Positions 1 through 9,062 of a stretch of 64,000 nt of DNA are shown piece after piece. The translations under genes and the position numbers were made by a program. Numbering within the stretch: position 1 is the stretch's first letter; every line of letters starts with the position of its first letter. Origin of the DNA: Asticcacaulis aquaticus (GTDB taxonomy: Bacteria > Pseudomonadota > Alphaproteobacteria > Caulobacterales > Caulobacteraceae); the NCBI RefSeq assembly GCF_028550415.1, contig NZ_JAQQKX010000012.1, positions 92,754 through 156,753 on the forward strand. Direction: 5' to 3'. The notes below the pieces were generated by a model. It made no database searches. It saw only the letters and a list, made by a program, of their open reading frames with translations, and was not told where the DNA came from.

Positions 1-403
1 CGCGCTTGACCTCGTCGACTGTGCCTTCGCCATTGACCGCGGGCGTGTAGTCGTAATTTCGTGATCTGAGATCGAAGCGCACTTCGGCGTCGTAGCCTAG
101 CGCGACCAACGCCAGATCGGGCTCTTTTTCGACCTGTGCCGCCGTCAGCGCCATGAACGCAGCATTGCCATCACACAGCCACAGGGACGGGTATCCGCCG
201 TTTGGCGGCAGCCGATTGGGAATGGCGACTTCGACCCTGTATTTGCGCTCACCGTCTACTGAGACGAATCTATAGGTCGCAAATCGATGAGTCCCGACGC
301 CGAGCGAAGACACCAACGGGCCGACTTCCGAGGCAGGCTGGGCGCCAGCGCCGGTCGCCAGAGCCAATCCGCCAAGCACGGCGAAACGACGGGACATACT
401 CAT
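1..403 (-). CDS. alpha/beta-hydrolase, IroE-like siderophore esterase (3' part outside window)
   Basis: The frame reads leftward from an ATG at 403 (a second ATG lies at 397) and leaves the window after 134 codons with no stop. The product begins with MSMSRR and a hydrophobic stretch ending in GAGAQP, a likely signal peptide. It continues with a strand pattern (YRFVSVDGERKYRV, then PNGGYPSLWLCDGNAAF) typical of the esterase-D/IroE family of periplasmic siderophore hydrolases. The catalytic serine and histidine lie beyond the edge. The start overlaps the stop of the upstream esterase gene in an ATGA, so the two are translationally coupled. By context it should cleave a cyclic or linear catecholate siderophore in the periplasm. 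The family call rests on the N-terminal half only. Confidence 0.72.
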   Translation of the reverse strand, partial: MSMSRRFAVLGGLALATGAGAQPASEVGPLVSSLGVGTHRFATYRFVSVDGERKYRVEVAIPNRLPPNGGYPSLWLCDGNAAFMALTAAQVEKEPDLALVALGYDAEVRFDLRSRNYDYTPAVNGEGTVDEVKR

Positions 404-1683
404 TGGCGGTCTCCAAACAGAATGATCAAACCATCGGAAAGTGTTCCACGCCACGCGGCGTCGTCATGCCCCCCAGCGAACGGATGAAAGCTTGCGTCGT
501 AACCCTTTGCCTTCATTGCCTTGTAGAGGGCTTCCGTAGTCTGAAAAATGCTCCCGGAATTATCTTCTCCCGCAGGACGCTGTTCCAGCACCCCGGCGTC
601 GAGATAAAAGCGGGCCGGGGAAGGCGGGCTTTCTCGGACACGGCGGATGACGAGGAGATCGTCGGGCGCCTTGCCTTCTTTACCCGCCGGGTCCCACCAG
701 AAAGATCCGGACTGACTGAGCGCATTTCCGAATACATCCGGGTAGGTGAGAACGGTACAGACAGCCATCAAGCCGCCATAGCTGGAACCTGCTATGGCGA
801 TGTCCTTCGCATCTTCAGATATTTTCACACGTTCACGGACCCAGGGCATCAGTCCCTTGACCATAGCTTCTGAGAAAGCGGGATTGCAGGCGAGATCTTC
901 GGAACGCGATTGTCGGGTCGGATTTCGAATAAGGATCGCGCTGATTGGCGCAATGGCGCCATCAGCGATCATGTTGTCCAGAATGGTCGGTGTGGGAATG
1001 TCTTTGAGGTACCGTTCGGCATCAAACAAGACGACGAGCGGTGTGGCCTCATTTTTCGCGACGCCCGCGGGGCGATAGAAGGTAATTTCGTAGGTCCGGC
1101 CGTTAAGAGGGTTGTCAATGCTCTCAGACCAAACCCGCCCCTTCTGCACGCCTGGCCGACTCTCCACGAAAGGCTGGTCGGGCGTGCCCTTCAGTTCCAG
1201 CAATGACATTTGCCCAAAACGCTTGGGATTACGCGGATCAAACTGCAGCGCCGCCATTAGACTGGCGCGATAGGCTTCGCGATCTCCGGGAGCGCCACGA
1301 GCGAGGTCCGGGGCGATCTGATAGGACAATCGCGTTCGGGGAGGCAGCATGACCGTCTTGAACCATACGTCGCTGCCATCAATTCTTTGCAGATGGTTTT
1401 CCCGACGGTCTGGCGTCCAGACCGGCCAACTTAGTTCGACTTCTCTCAAATCGTCTCCACGCCAAAGAAAAGTCACCTTCACCGGGTCGTCAGGTGTTTT
1501 CCCATACTCAACCAGAGGAGTGCCGCCATTCGCTGCGACCCTTTCCCAAAATCCAGGGGTAACAACCTGAATATCCTGTAAGGTAATTGGGGGAGAGGAT
1601 CGTCCCTGCTCCTCACCCAACGCTGAATTGGCCGCCAGCGCGAAGCCGGCGACCAAAAGAACTCGAAGGGCGCGTAGACGCAT
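400..1683 (-). CDS. Fes-like enterochelin esterase, exported
   Basis: The 427-residue protein has a signal peptide (residues 1 to about 23, ending NSALGEE), an N-terminal Fes-type domain (about 45-160, with VTFLWRGDD and the WPVWTPD stretch) and a C-terminal esterase domain. The nucleophile is S301 in GSSYGG, and the conserved histidine H406 sits in GGHDDAAW, as in Fes. Fes proteins hydrolyse the trilactone of ferric enterobactin to release iron. E. coli Fes is cytoplasmic; this one appears periplasmic, so iron would be freed before inner-membrane transport. Its start overlaps the stop of the TonB receptor gene by one base (TGATG) and its stop overlaps the next esterase start. The three genes look like one iron-uptake operon. 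Confidence 0.87.
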   Translation of the reverse strand: MRLRALRVLLVAGFALAANSALGEEQGRSSPPITLQDIQVVTPGFWERVAANGGTPLVEYGKTPDDPVKVTFLWRGDDLREVELSWPVWTPDRRENHLQRIDGSDVWFKTVMLPPRTRLSYQIAPDLARGAPGDREAYRASLMAALQFDPRNPKRFGQMSLLELKGTPDQPFVESRPGVQKGRVWSESIDNPLNGRTYEITFYRPAGVAKNEATPLVVLFDAERYLKDIPTPTILDNMIADGAIAPISAILIRNPTRQSRSEDLACNPAFSEAMVKGLMPWVRERVKISEDAKDIAIAGSSYGGLMAVCTVLTYPDVFGNALSQSGSFWWDPAGKEGKAPDDLLVIRRVRESPPSPARFYLDAGVLEQRPAGEDNSGSIFQTTEALYKAMKAKGYDASFHPFAGGHDDAAWRGTLSDGLIILFGDRQ

Positions 1684-3698
1684 CAGAACCGCTTTGTCAC
1701 AGCGAAGAAGACGCGGCGGCCATCCTCGTTGTACTCGGTCGTGTTCTCGCGTACGATTTGCTTGTCGGCTACGTTGAGGACGCCGGCACGCAAGGTGATG
1801 GCATCGCTGAGATCGTAGGATCCGCCAATGTCCCAGGTCGCATAGCCCTTCATGATCACATCGTAAGCCGGGTTTGTATAAGCCGCCAGATATTGCTCAC
1901 CGACATAATTTACGGCGGCGTATAACTTCCAGCCATTTGCCGGGCGCCAATACAGGGTCGCATTTGCGCTGTGCTCAGGTTGATAGATCATCGCAATAGG
2001 CGAGGCATTGCTCAGGTTCTTGGAGTCGAGATAGGTGTAGTTGGCGGAAAGCTCGACTGATTCGCTAAAATCGACTGAGAGATGGGTTTCAACGCCTTTG
2101 CTCTTCACTTTTGCGATGTTCTGGTAGCGGAATATCGGACGGCCATCCGGCAGGAATCCGACGAAATTGGGATAGGTGGGCGCCAGGACAACGTCGCGTG
2201 TGCGGCTGGTGATGTCGATCATATTCTTCAGATCCGTCTCGAAGAACGTGACACCGCCTGTAATTGCCTTTCCACGATAGCTGATACCAATTTCCTTGGA
2301 AGACGCCGTTTCTGGCTCCAATTCGGTTGAGCCGATAATAAAACAGCCCGTGGTCGCGCTACCGCACGAAACAGAACCCCAGTTTGGGCTATTCTGGAGC
2401 AAGGTGGGCGCACGGAAAGCTTCGGACACTCCCGTTTTCAATGTCCATTGCGGGGTGATATGCCACACGAGATAAGCACGTGGGCTATGGTGACCGCCGA
2501 AATTCTCGTGATCGTCGTAGCGGTCGCCCAGAGTAATTCTAAAATCGTCCGTCAGACGAATTTCGCCTTCGAAAAACACAGCCGTCTGGGTAACTTCCGC
2601 TTCAGGGTTCTTGCCATAGGTGGGCGTCCCGGGAAGACCTTTCAGGTTAGCCGGATCCGTCAGGGCTTGTTTGCGCCATTCTGCGCCGAGCGTCACACTG
2701 TAACGCTGGGCGAACTGGCGCGTAATCCGGCCTTCCAATTGCTGGTTTTCGGCTTCGTTTGGATTGACCTGGCCAGTGACGTTGCCGATTTCGTTCTTGA
2801 TGGTGTCCCCCGACAGCCGCAAAAGTGTCTCACCGAAACCGAAAGTTCCCTTATGCGTAACCGCATAGTTTTTGCGCTCCATAGGGAAATTGTCGTGGTT
2901 TAAGCGGTTATAGCCCAGATTGAAGTCGATGGTTTGTGCGGCATCCGGGGTCCAGACGAGCGTACCGTCGAGATATTGCTCGCGCTTGTCGGCGAAGCCG
3001 GGGACCGTGGCCACGGGATTCACCTGCCCCTTGTCGCGCTCACGGCGATTGTACCCGCCGTAGACCTTGAGCCCGAGCTGGTTCTGAACCAGCGGGCCAG
3101 CAGCGAAAAATCCGACCTTATAGGCATCGCCGGCGTCCTGATTTTCCTGAAGTATGTAGTCGGCACTGACAGAGCCCGACCATTCATCCCCTACCGGTTT
3201 AGTGATGATGTTGACCACGCCCCCGATCGCGTCCGAGCCGTAAAGAGACGACATTGGACCGCGGACGACTTCGACGCGCTGGATGGCTTCGACCGGCACC
3301 CAGCCGGCGTCGAAGTCATTGCCGCGGAACATGGCATTCGTCGAGGAGACGCGTTTTCCATCAATCATGAACAAGGTGTAGGCGCTGCCCAGGCCGCGTA
3401 ACTGGATGGTCCGCTGATTACCGGCGCGGTTCATCGTTACACCTTCGGTGCGATTCAGGATCTCGGTCAGATCGCGGACAGGGCGTTCGTGAAGCTGTTC
3501 CTGGGTGACGACCGAAACGCTGGCGGGAGCATCAACCAGTTTGAGCTTGGTCGATGAGGCCGTGATGACGACTTCTGTCGTTGGCTCTGCAGTCGGCGAA
3601 ACGTCCGCTTCGGCGGCAAATGCGGCACCGCTTGCCCAGACTATCGCGAGAGCTGAGGCCGCTGCGGCCAAACCGGTTTTTCGAATATGATGTGCCAT
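1683..3698 (-). CDS. TonB-dependent catecholate-siderophore receptor
   Basis: The 671-residue outer-membrane protein has a signal peptide ending in AFAAEA, a TonB-box region (about 43-55), a plug domain (about 58-170) with the typical LRGLG, IDGKR and VEVVRGPMSSLYGSDAIGGV segments, and a beta-barrel ending in a C-terminal phenylalanine (VTKRF). The length and plug sequence fit the FepA/CirA/PfeA group. Two siderophore esterase genes follow directly and a Fur-box-like site lies just upstream, so a ferric catecholate is the most likely ligand. The substrate itself is inferred from context. The ATG at 3698 is followed at once by a cationic, then hydrophobic leader. Confidence 0.93.
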   Translation of the reverse strand: MAHHIRKTGLAAAASALAIVWASGAAFAAEADVSPTAEPTTEVVITASSTKLKLVDAPASVSVVTQEQLHERPVRDLTEILNRTEGVTMNRAGNQRTIQLRGLGSAYTLFMIDGKRVSSTNAMFRGNDFDAGWVPVEAIQRVEVVRGPMSSLYGSDAIGGVVNIITKPVGDEWSGSVSADYILQENQDAGDAYKVGFFAAGPLVQNQLGLKVYGGYNRRERDKGQVNPVATVPGFADKREQYLDGTLVWTPDAAQTIDFNLGYNRLNHDNFPMERKNYAVTHKGTFGFGETLLRLSGDTIKNEIGNVTGQVNPNEAENQQLEGRITRQFAQRYSVTLGAEWRKQALTDPANLKGLPGTPTYGKNPEAEVTQTAVFFEGEIRLTDDFRITLGDRYDDHENFGGHHSPRAYLVWHITPQWTLKTGVSEAFRAPTLLQNSPNWGSVSCGSATTGCFIIGSTELEPETASSKEIGISYRGKAITGGVTFFETDLKNMIDITSRTRDVVLAPTYPNFVGFLPDGRPIFRYQNIAKVKSKGVETHLSVDFSESVELSANYTYLDSKNLSNASPIAMIYQPEHSANATLYWRPANGWKLYAAVNYVGEQYLAAYTNPAYDVIMKGYATWDIGGSYDLSDAITLRAGVLNVADKQIVRENTTEYNEDGRRVFFAVTKRF

Positions 3699-3753
3699 GG
3701 GCTATCCCCTAATCAATACGCGATTTCTGCTAGTGCATTTCATTCGCATATTC

Positions 3754-3767
3754 AATGAGAATCGTTT
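3754..3767. promoter_or_regulatory. candidate Fur box before the TonB receptor operon
   Basis: AATGAGAATCGTTT lies 56 bases upstream of the receptor start and resembles half of the 19-bp Fur consensus, with an A+T-rich surround. The arms AATGA and TCGTT are imperfectly inverted. Iron repression would fit the operon content. No binding data; one mismatch in the right arm. Confidence 0.42.
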
Positions 3768-3869
3768 GCATCTGGGTGCGCCAGTCTGCCGCAGACATTT
3801 TATCGCTTATAAAACGGACAGTTGAGCGGCCTTCACACAGCCAATTGACTGGCATTCAATCCAAAATGG

Positions 3870-5255
3870 TCAGGCGACTTTCGAATACCGGTTCTGAGCG
3901 TCAGAGCCTCGGGCATAAGAATCGAAGGCGCATGCCACGTTCCGGACAAGCATCTTCAAGGGAGAATGGAAACTGACACGGCGGTCTTCAACCGTAATCA
4001 TTCCCGCGTCAATGAAATCCGCCAACCGGGCGATATCTGCGTCGAGGTAGTCTGCTCCGTAGCCGTGCCGTGCAAGAATAGCAGGGATCTCGGCTTCAAA
4101 GTAGCACATCAGATCGCTGATTACCGCCTTGCGGAGCTTGTCGTCGCCCCGGTACGTCCACCCTCGCACGCTGGCCCAGTCGCCGGAAAGAATGCGGTTT
4201 TGATAGGTCGTCGATTGCGGAATGTTCTGTACGATTCCGCCTTCGAGCTCCCCAATCGATGAAGCCCCCAGGCCCAGGAGATAATCGTTTGGCAGAGTCG
4301 AGTAACCCATAAAATTACGGCGCAAGGTACGCCCATCGAGGGCACGCGTCATCTCATCTTCGGGCTTGGCGAAATGATCGATACCAATAGCGCGGTAGCC
4401 GTTGGCGGTCAGGTAGTCCGACAGGCGCAGGAACATGGCAACCTTGTCTTCGATACCCGGCAAGGCTCTCTCATCCATCAGGCTTTGATGCTTCTTCATC
4501 CACGGCACATGAGCATAAGAGAAGGCTGAGATACGATTTGCGTCGAGCGCGCCAACGTGTTCGAGCGTATTCTCGATGCTCTGAAGACTTTGTTTGGGTA
4601 GGCCGTAGATGAGATCTATCCCGATATGATCCATACCGTGGTCGCGCAAATGCCCCATCACGGCCATGACCTGCTCCAGGGGCTGGATGCGATTGATCGC
4701 CTGTTGGACTAACGGGTCAGTGTCTTGTACCCCAAGCGATACACGGTTAAACCCGAAAGCGGCGTAGGCTCTGATTTTGGTCAGGTTCATGCGACGAGGA
4801 TCGAGTTCGATGCTGATCTCTGCATCAGGCAGAAAAGCAAAAGACTCGTTGAGCGAGTCGAAAACGCGGCCCATGTCGGCCGGCGTCAGCATGGAGGGCG
4901 AGCCGCCACCGAAATGCACACTGTGGACCTTAGGGCGGAAACCGAGATGCGTGCCGACCATGCGGATCTCGGCAACCAGCGCCGCGACATAGGCTTCGAC
5001 CGGGGCGTATTTCAGTGTCGCGCGCGTATTGCAGCCGCAAAAGTGGCACATCTGCTCGCAAAAGGGGATATGAAGGTAAAGCGCGATGGGCTGATCTGGA
5101 CAGAGGGTGGAGAGCCACCCCTGATAAACCTGAAGCGTCAAGCTGCCAAAATGATGGGCTGAGGGGTAGGAGGTATAGCGCGGCGCCTCTCGCCCCATGA
5201 AGCGCATGAGATCATGGTCCTGCCAGGATTTTTGCGGAAACAGCGAGTCAGGCAT
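3870..5255 (-). CDS. hemN: oxygen-independent coproporphyrinogen III oxidase
   Basis: The 461-residue radical-SAM enzyme oxidatively decarboxylates coproporphyrinogen III to protoporphyrinogen IX in the cytoplasm without oxygen, for haem synthesis under low oxygen. The [4Fe-4S] cysteines are C66, C70 and C73, with C75 next to them, in the HemN pattern PFCEQMCHFCGC. HFGGGSPS and the LDPRR and GVQD segments are also conserved in HemN. Length matches the family (about 450). It is the last gene of the leftward block behind the cbb3 operon, a usual partner because cbb3 oxidase needs haem under microoxic conditions. No clear FNR site was found in the short gap before it. The start MPDSLFPQ fits the family. 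Confidence 0.96.
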   Translation of the reverse strand: MPDSLFPQKSWQDHDLMRFMGREAPRYTSYPSAHHFGSLTLQVYQGWLSTLCPDQPIALYLHIPFCEQMCHFCGCNTRATLKYAPVEAYVAALVAEIRMVGTHLGFRPKVHSVHFGGGSPSMLTPADMGRVFDSLNESFAFLPDAEISIELDPRRMNLTKIRAYAAFGFNRVSLGVQDTDPLVQQAINRIQPLEQVMAVMGHLRDHGMDHIGIDLIYGLPKQSLQSIENTLEHVGALDANRISAFSYAHVPWMKKHQSLMDERALPGIEDKVAMFLRLSDYLTANGYRAIGIDHFAKPEDEMTRALDGRTLRRNFMGYSTLPNDYLLGLGASSIGELEGGIVQNIPQSTTYQNRILSGDWASVRGWTYRGDDKLRKAVISDLMCYFEAEIPAILARHGYGADYLDADIARLADFIDAGMITVEDRRVSFHSPLKMLVRNVACAFDSYARGSDAQNRYSKVA

Positions 5256-5317
5256 AATCGAACATCCTCTCGGAGACCCGTCAGTATACCCTTATTTTCA
5301 TCGCTGTTCGGATGTGG

Positions 5318-5659
5318 TTATTGGCCGCAGGCAACCGATTGCGATCCCTGGGTTTCAGCGTCAGATGCACGAGCCACATCAACCAGCATGTTGCCTGGAA
5401 ATTGGCCATCTGCTTCTTCGAGCTGACGAGCGCCTACATAGAAAACCGCCGTGTCGGTATTGTCGCTGCTGTACACTAGCCCGTGTCGCACAACCATCAT
5501 TTCTTTGCCTTCAGGGGAAAACCAACGGGCTGAATGAATACGGTAGATTGGCTGGCCCGTTTTCAGTTCGTAAACGTAGTCTCCGTAAAGGAAATAGGCT
5601 TTTTGCCCTGTCGCACTGTCATACACATACTGTCGCAAATTCGTTCCCCAGTTGCCCAA
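5318..5659 (-). CDS. small beta-rich hypothetical protein (possible beta-flower fold)
   Basis: Up to 113 residues, with repeated short segments of the form aromatic-small-aspartate/glycine (YVYDSATGQ, YVYELKTGQ, LVYSSDNTD). This repetition resembles the four-fold beta-flower repeats of small uncharacterised bacterial proteins. No signal peptide or membrane segment is seen. No ATG is available near the 5' end: the first usable codon is TTG at 5659, and the open frame reaches about 5683, so the start is uncertain. It lies between the AraC remnant and hemN on the same strand. Function unknown; the fold idea is a pattern impression only. Confidence 0.55.
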   Translation of the reverse strand: MGNWGTNLRQYVYDSATGQKAYFLYGDYVYELKTGQPIYRIHSARWFSPEGKEMMVVRHGLVYSSDNTDTAVFYVGARQLEEADGQFPGNMLVDVARASDAETQGSQSVACGQ

Positions 5660-5777
5660 CGCAATTTTAGCCTGAAAGCGTTTTCAGGTAATTGATTTTG
5701 CAAACTACGAACAATGTTCTGTCCAAAAATGCAAAATTCGAGCGCTTGCGATCATTGGCGAGCGTTGGATCACTTAG

Positions 5778-6329
5778 TCAGAGAACATCAACGGCTTCGG
5801 CCTCGTTCTGTTGCCGCCGCCGGTATTGGGACGGCGTACAGTTAGACCAGCCTGTGAAGGCTCGGGTAAACGCGGCGTTCGATGCGTATCCCAGGAATTC
5901 ACTGACGGAATCTATTGGGATGGAGGTTTGCGCCAGGAGGTTCGAGGCCATATCCTCGCGGACGTTCTGAAGGATGGTGCGGAAGGACTCACCTTCATCA
6001 TTTAGCAACCGCTGCATCTTTTTCTCGCTCATTCCAAGCGATCGCGCCACTTGGGCGGCCGTGCATAGCTCGCTACCGATAACGATCGCGATAGCTTGAA
6101 ATACAGCGGTTCTAAGGGTCTTCTGCATCGGCAAAATTCCCGATATTTGCCCTCTCAGATAGGTTTCCATGACTGCTTTAAACATCCCAAGGCCACCGCG
6201 TGTGGGCAAGTCGAGCACGTCAGCGTCAAATACGATCTCGTTGTAAGGAGCGTTGAAAACTACCGGGCAGCCATAGATTTCGGCGTGCAGATCAGTTCTT
6301 GCGGGCGCCTCATGATGAAAGTGAACACT
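5778..6329 (-). pseudogene. 5'-truncated AraC-family regulator remnant
   Basis: The 3' part codes for a complete AraC-type DNA-binding region: a first helix-turn-helix in AAQVARSLGMSEKKMQRLL and a second in FLGYASNAAFTRAFTGW, followed by TPSQYRR. Upstream of the only start-like codon (GTG at 6218) the frame stays open to a stop at 6390. It still reads like the end of an AraC ligand-binding domain (VHFHHEAPA, then YGCPVVFNAPYNEIVFDADVLDLP). Relatives are about 330 residues, so some 130 N-terminal residues are missing and no ATG exists. The break lies just beside the stop of the neighbouring gene at 6332, suggesting a deletion that joined the two. Probably inactive, although a short DNA-binding fragment could still be made. 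Confidence 0.72.
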
Positions 6330-6331
6330 TC

Positions 6332-6751
6332 TCAGAGCCAGGCAGGTGCAACGGGGTGGATGTAAACCTCTGCCGTTTCCGAAATCTCCTCACCGAGCTT
6401 TAATCCGAACGAGGCCAGTGTTTTTTCAATCAGGGCAATAGAGCGCGCACCGATCCGAGGATTCCGGCGCAAATCGTCGGCAGAGATACGGCAGAGGTCG
6501 CCCACGAAATGGACATCCTCATTTCGAAAAGCGTCACGGACCCTCGGCGGCCAGACTAGCTCATCGAGGCGCATGAGAAATGGAGATTTGGCGGGACGGA
6601 GAGGGCCCTGATTAGGCGCGATGTGGAGCTTTACGATCGTGCCGGCTTTCACGCCTGTGGCAAGCAGCTCAAGAATTTCCCCACCGTCGGCTAACGGCGT
6701 GCGACGAACCACCTCGCAGTCCAATATCATACGTTCTTTATCGTGGCTCAT
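6332..6751 (-). CDS. RNA-polymerase-alpha-CTD-like protein downstream of ccoI
   Basis: The 139-residue protein has an N-terminal half of strands (residues 1-60, unrecognised) and a C-terminal half (about 67-121) that reads like the helix-hairpin-helix fold of the RNA polymerase alpha C-terminal domain: VHFVGDLCRISADDLRRNPRIG, with GARSIALIEKTLASFGLKLG as the closing helix pair. In RpoA this domain contacts UP-element DNA and activators. Here it is detached from any assembly domain. The start overlaps the ccoI stop in ATGA, so it is translated with the oxidase-assembly genes. A role in DNA binding or in regulating this locus is inference. It is not RpoA itself, which is about 330 residues. Confidence 0.72.
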   Translation of the reverse strand: MSHDKERMILDCEVVRRTPLADGGEILELLATGVKAGTIVKLHIAPNQGPLRPAKSPFLMRLDELVWPPRVRDAFRNEDVHFVGDLCRISADDLRRNPRIGARSIALIEKTLASFGLKLGEEISETAEVYIHPVAPAWL

Positions 6752-8928
6752 TTGGACAGTCTCACTCTTAACCTGAACGCATTCAGGACGACCAGTAGGG
6801 ATGATGCCGACATGGCGATCGCTGCCAGCATTGGCGTTACCAATCCTGCAACGGCCAAGGGGACTGCGACCAGGTTGTAACCGAGTGCCAGCAGGAAGTT
6901 CTGGCGGATGATACGCTGCGTGAGGCGGGCTATGTCAAACGCAAACACCACACTTCCCAAGGCCTGGCCGCGGAAGACGAGATCAGCGGCGTTTTGAGTA
7001 ATATCCAGTCCGCTCGACGGCGACATAGATACCGTCGCAGCTGACAGAGCAGCGGCGTCGTTCAGCCCATCTCCCACCATCAGCACCCGTTTTCCTTCGG
7101 CCTGGAGTGTCTCGACGACGCGCAATTTGTCGGCCGGAGTCAATTCGCCTCTGGCATCTTCGATCCCCATTCCGGCGGCAACATGACGAACCACCTTTGC
7201 CCGGTCGCCGGACAGCATCATGACGTTCAAGCCACGGCTCCTGAGTGCCTGGGCAGTGGACAGGGCGTCGGAACGCAGCGCGTCCTCGAATGTCAGACGA
7301 ATGGCTGGCTGGTTTCCTCGTTTGAACCACATTTCGAGCTCGACATCGGATGACGACGGCACGCCAATCCATGACGCCTTTCCCAGGCGCACGGTATCAG
7401 TTCCTACAGAGGCCTGCAGACCGAAGCCCGGCAGTTCTTCCACACTGCCAATTCCGGCATCAAGCTCAACCTGATGTCTGCAAATTGCCGCAGAAAGCGG
7501 GTGCCGGCTCAGGGAGCACATGGTCACAGCCGCACGCCTGTCTGCCTCGCACAAAGCGTCGGGATTGGTCCATTCCGCCTGGCCCATTGTGACCGTGCCG
7601 GTCTTGTCCAGTACTACGGTGTCGATCGTCGCCAAGGTCTCGAGACCTTTGCCGGACTTAACCAGCACCCCGCGTTTAAACAACTGGCCCGACGCCAGGA
7701 CCTGGGCTACGGGTACAGCCAAACCCAATGCGCAGGGACAGGTAACGATCAGGACCGCAGTGGCCTTCAGCAGACCGTCCTCCCAAGGGGTATGGGCCAC
7801 CAGCAGCCAGCCAAGAAATGTAATTGCAGCGAGGATATGTACGGCTGGCGCATAGATGGCGGCTACGCGATCAGCGATGCGAACATAGCGAGCCTGCCCC
7901 TGTTCTGCGATCTCCATCATCCGAACGACCTCGGACAACAGGCTATCGCCCGACGCGGCGTCAACCCGAGCTTCCAGCGGCGCCGAGAGATTAATAGTCC
8001 CGGCAAAAAGTCGCTGGCCAGGCTGAACACTTACAGGAAGCGTTTCACCCGAAATAAGGCTGGCATCGACTTCAGATACGCCGTTCACAACCGTGCTGTC
8101 GGCGGCGATCTTCTCGCCGATGGCGATGCGCAACATCATTCCAGCGACAAGCTCACAATTTCGAAGCGTACGTACAGCACCATCTTCAATGACAGTTGCC
8201 GTCCCGTCTAGCATAGCCAGCAGGCCCTCTGCGGCTTCGCGAGCCTTGCCTCGCGCCTTTACATCGAGGAACCTCCCAATCAGAAGAAAGAAGAGGAGCA
8301 TGACCGAAGCGTCGTAGTAAACAAAGCGCCCATGGGTCACCGTCTCATATAAGCTCATTCCCCCGGCGAGCAGGACCGCGATCGAAATGGGCACATCCAT
8401 ATTGGTGCGGCCGTGACGAAGGGCCGAAACTGCGCTCAGATAGAAGGGACGACCGGCATAGAGCATGGCGGGCAGGGCAACGAGCGCCATTGCCCAGTGC
8501 ATGAGGTCTCTTGTAGCACCAGTAAGGGCGGCTTCAGACGTAAACCACAAAGCGTCCGAGAAGAGCATGACATAGGTCGTGGCGAAACCCGCTACCGCCA
8601 TGCAGCGGAGTATGAATTGTTCTTCGTCATGTTGGCCGGCGAGCTTGGCGCTAAGATCGAAGGGTGCCACAGAAAACCCCATGCCCTCGATCATCTCTGC
8701 GAGTTCGTTCGCTCGGGCCCGGGCTCGCTCACCTACGTTATCCCATACGATTCTCAACCGCTGGGTTGAATAGTTTATGCGAGCTTCGACTCCGGGCTCT
8801 GCGTTAAGGGCGCTTTCGATCTTCCAGGCGCACGCAGCACAGCTCATTCCGTCAATCTGCAGAAACAGACCGGTGCGGCCATCTTTCTCTTCGGTGGCAT
8901 AACATGCATAGTCAGTCACGTTCATCAT
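6748..8928 (-). CDS. ccoI: copper-transporting P-type ATPase for cbb3 assembly
   Basis: P1B-type ATPase of the CcoI/FixI group, which supplies copper to the CuB centre of cbb3 oxidase from the inner membrane. Seen in order: an N-terminal metal-binding domain with GMSCAAC (about residue 27), eight predicted membrane spans, the CPC ion-path motif (about 397), the phosphorylation site DKTGT (about 442), an SRHP segment and the hinge GDGLND. ATG codons at 8928 and 8925 both give a family-like start (MNVTDYACY). The frame stays open further upstream to 9012, but that extension would cover most of ccoS and has no family match. It overlaps ccoS by about 17 bases and the next gene by 4. Confidence 0.96.
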   Translation of the reverse strand: MMNVTDYACYATEEKDGRTGLFLQIDGMSCAACAWKIESALNAEPGVEARINYSTQRLRIVWDNVGERARARANELAEMIEGMGFSVAPFDLSAKLAGQHDEEQFILRCMAVAGFATTYVMLFSDALWFTSEAALTGATRDLMHWAMALVALPAMLYAGRPFYLSAVSALRHGRTNMDVPISIAVLLAGGMSLYETVTHGRFVYYDASVMLLFFLLIGRFLDVKARGKAREAAEGLLAMLDGTATVIEDGAVRTLRNCELVAGMMLRIAIGEKIAADSTVVNGVSEVDASLISGETLPVSVQPGQRLFAGTINLSAPLEARVDAASGDSLLSEVVRMMEIAEQGQARYVRIADRVAAIYAPAVHILAAITFLGWLLVAHTPWEDGLLKATAVLIVTCPCALGLAVPVAQVLASGQLFKRGVLVKSGKGLETLATIDTVVLDKTGTVTMGQAEWTNPDALCEADRRAAVTMCSLSRHPLSAAICRHQVELDAGIGSVEELPGFGLQASVGTDTVRLGKASWIGVPSSSDVELEMWFKRGNQPAIRLTFEDALRSDALSTAQALRSRGLNVMMLSGDRAKVVRHVAAGMGIEDARGELTPADKLRVVETLQAEGKRVLMVGDGLNDAAALSAATVSMSPSSGLDITQNAADLVFRGQALGSVVFAFDIARLTQRIIRQNFLLALGYNLVAVPLAVAGLVTPMLAAIAMSASSLLVVLNAFRLRVRLSK

Positions 8929-9061
8929 CCTCGTGAAGGATGCGTTGAGCCTGCATATCCGGGTCTTCGAATTGATGGGTGCGCACCGCCCACATGAACG
9001 CCCCGACCCCAAGACCTGCCAGACATCCTGCCGCCACGAAGAGAAGGAGGAAAATATCCAT
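8912..9061 (-). CDS. ccoS: cbb3 oxidase maturation protein CcoS
   Basis: A 49-residue protein, MDIFLLLF at the start, one membrane span (about 3-25) and a short acidic C-terminal tail with FEDPDMQAQRIL. This is the usual shape of CcoS/FixS, needed to insert copper and haem cofactors into cbb3 oxidase. In most genomes ccoS follows ccoI; here it precedes ccoI and their ends overlap. It begins one base after the ccoH stop codon. Confidence 0.92.
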   Translation of the reverse strand: MDIFLLLFVAAGCLAGLGVGAFMWAVRTHQFEDPDMQAQRILHEDDERD

Positions 9062-9062
9062 A

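Noticed and set aside
202..1925. Several long forward-strand open frames across the esterase and receptor genes
   Set aside because: They are the complement of genes with clear domains on the minus strand and have no family-like sequence or ribosome sites.
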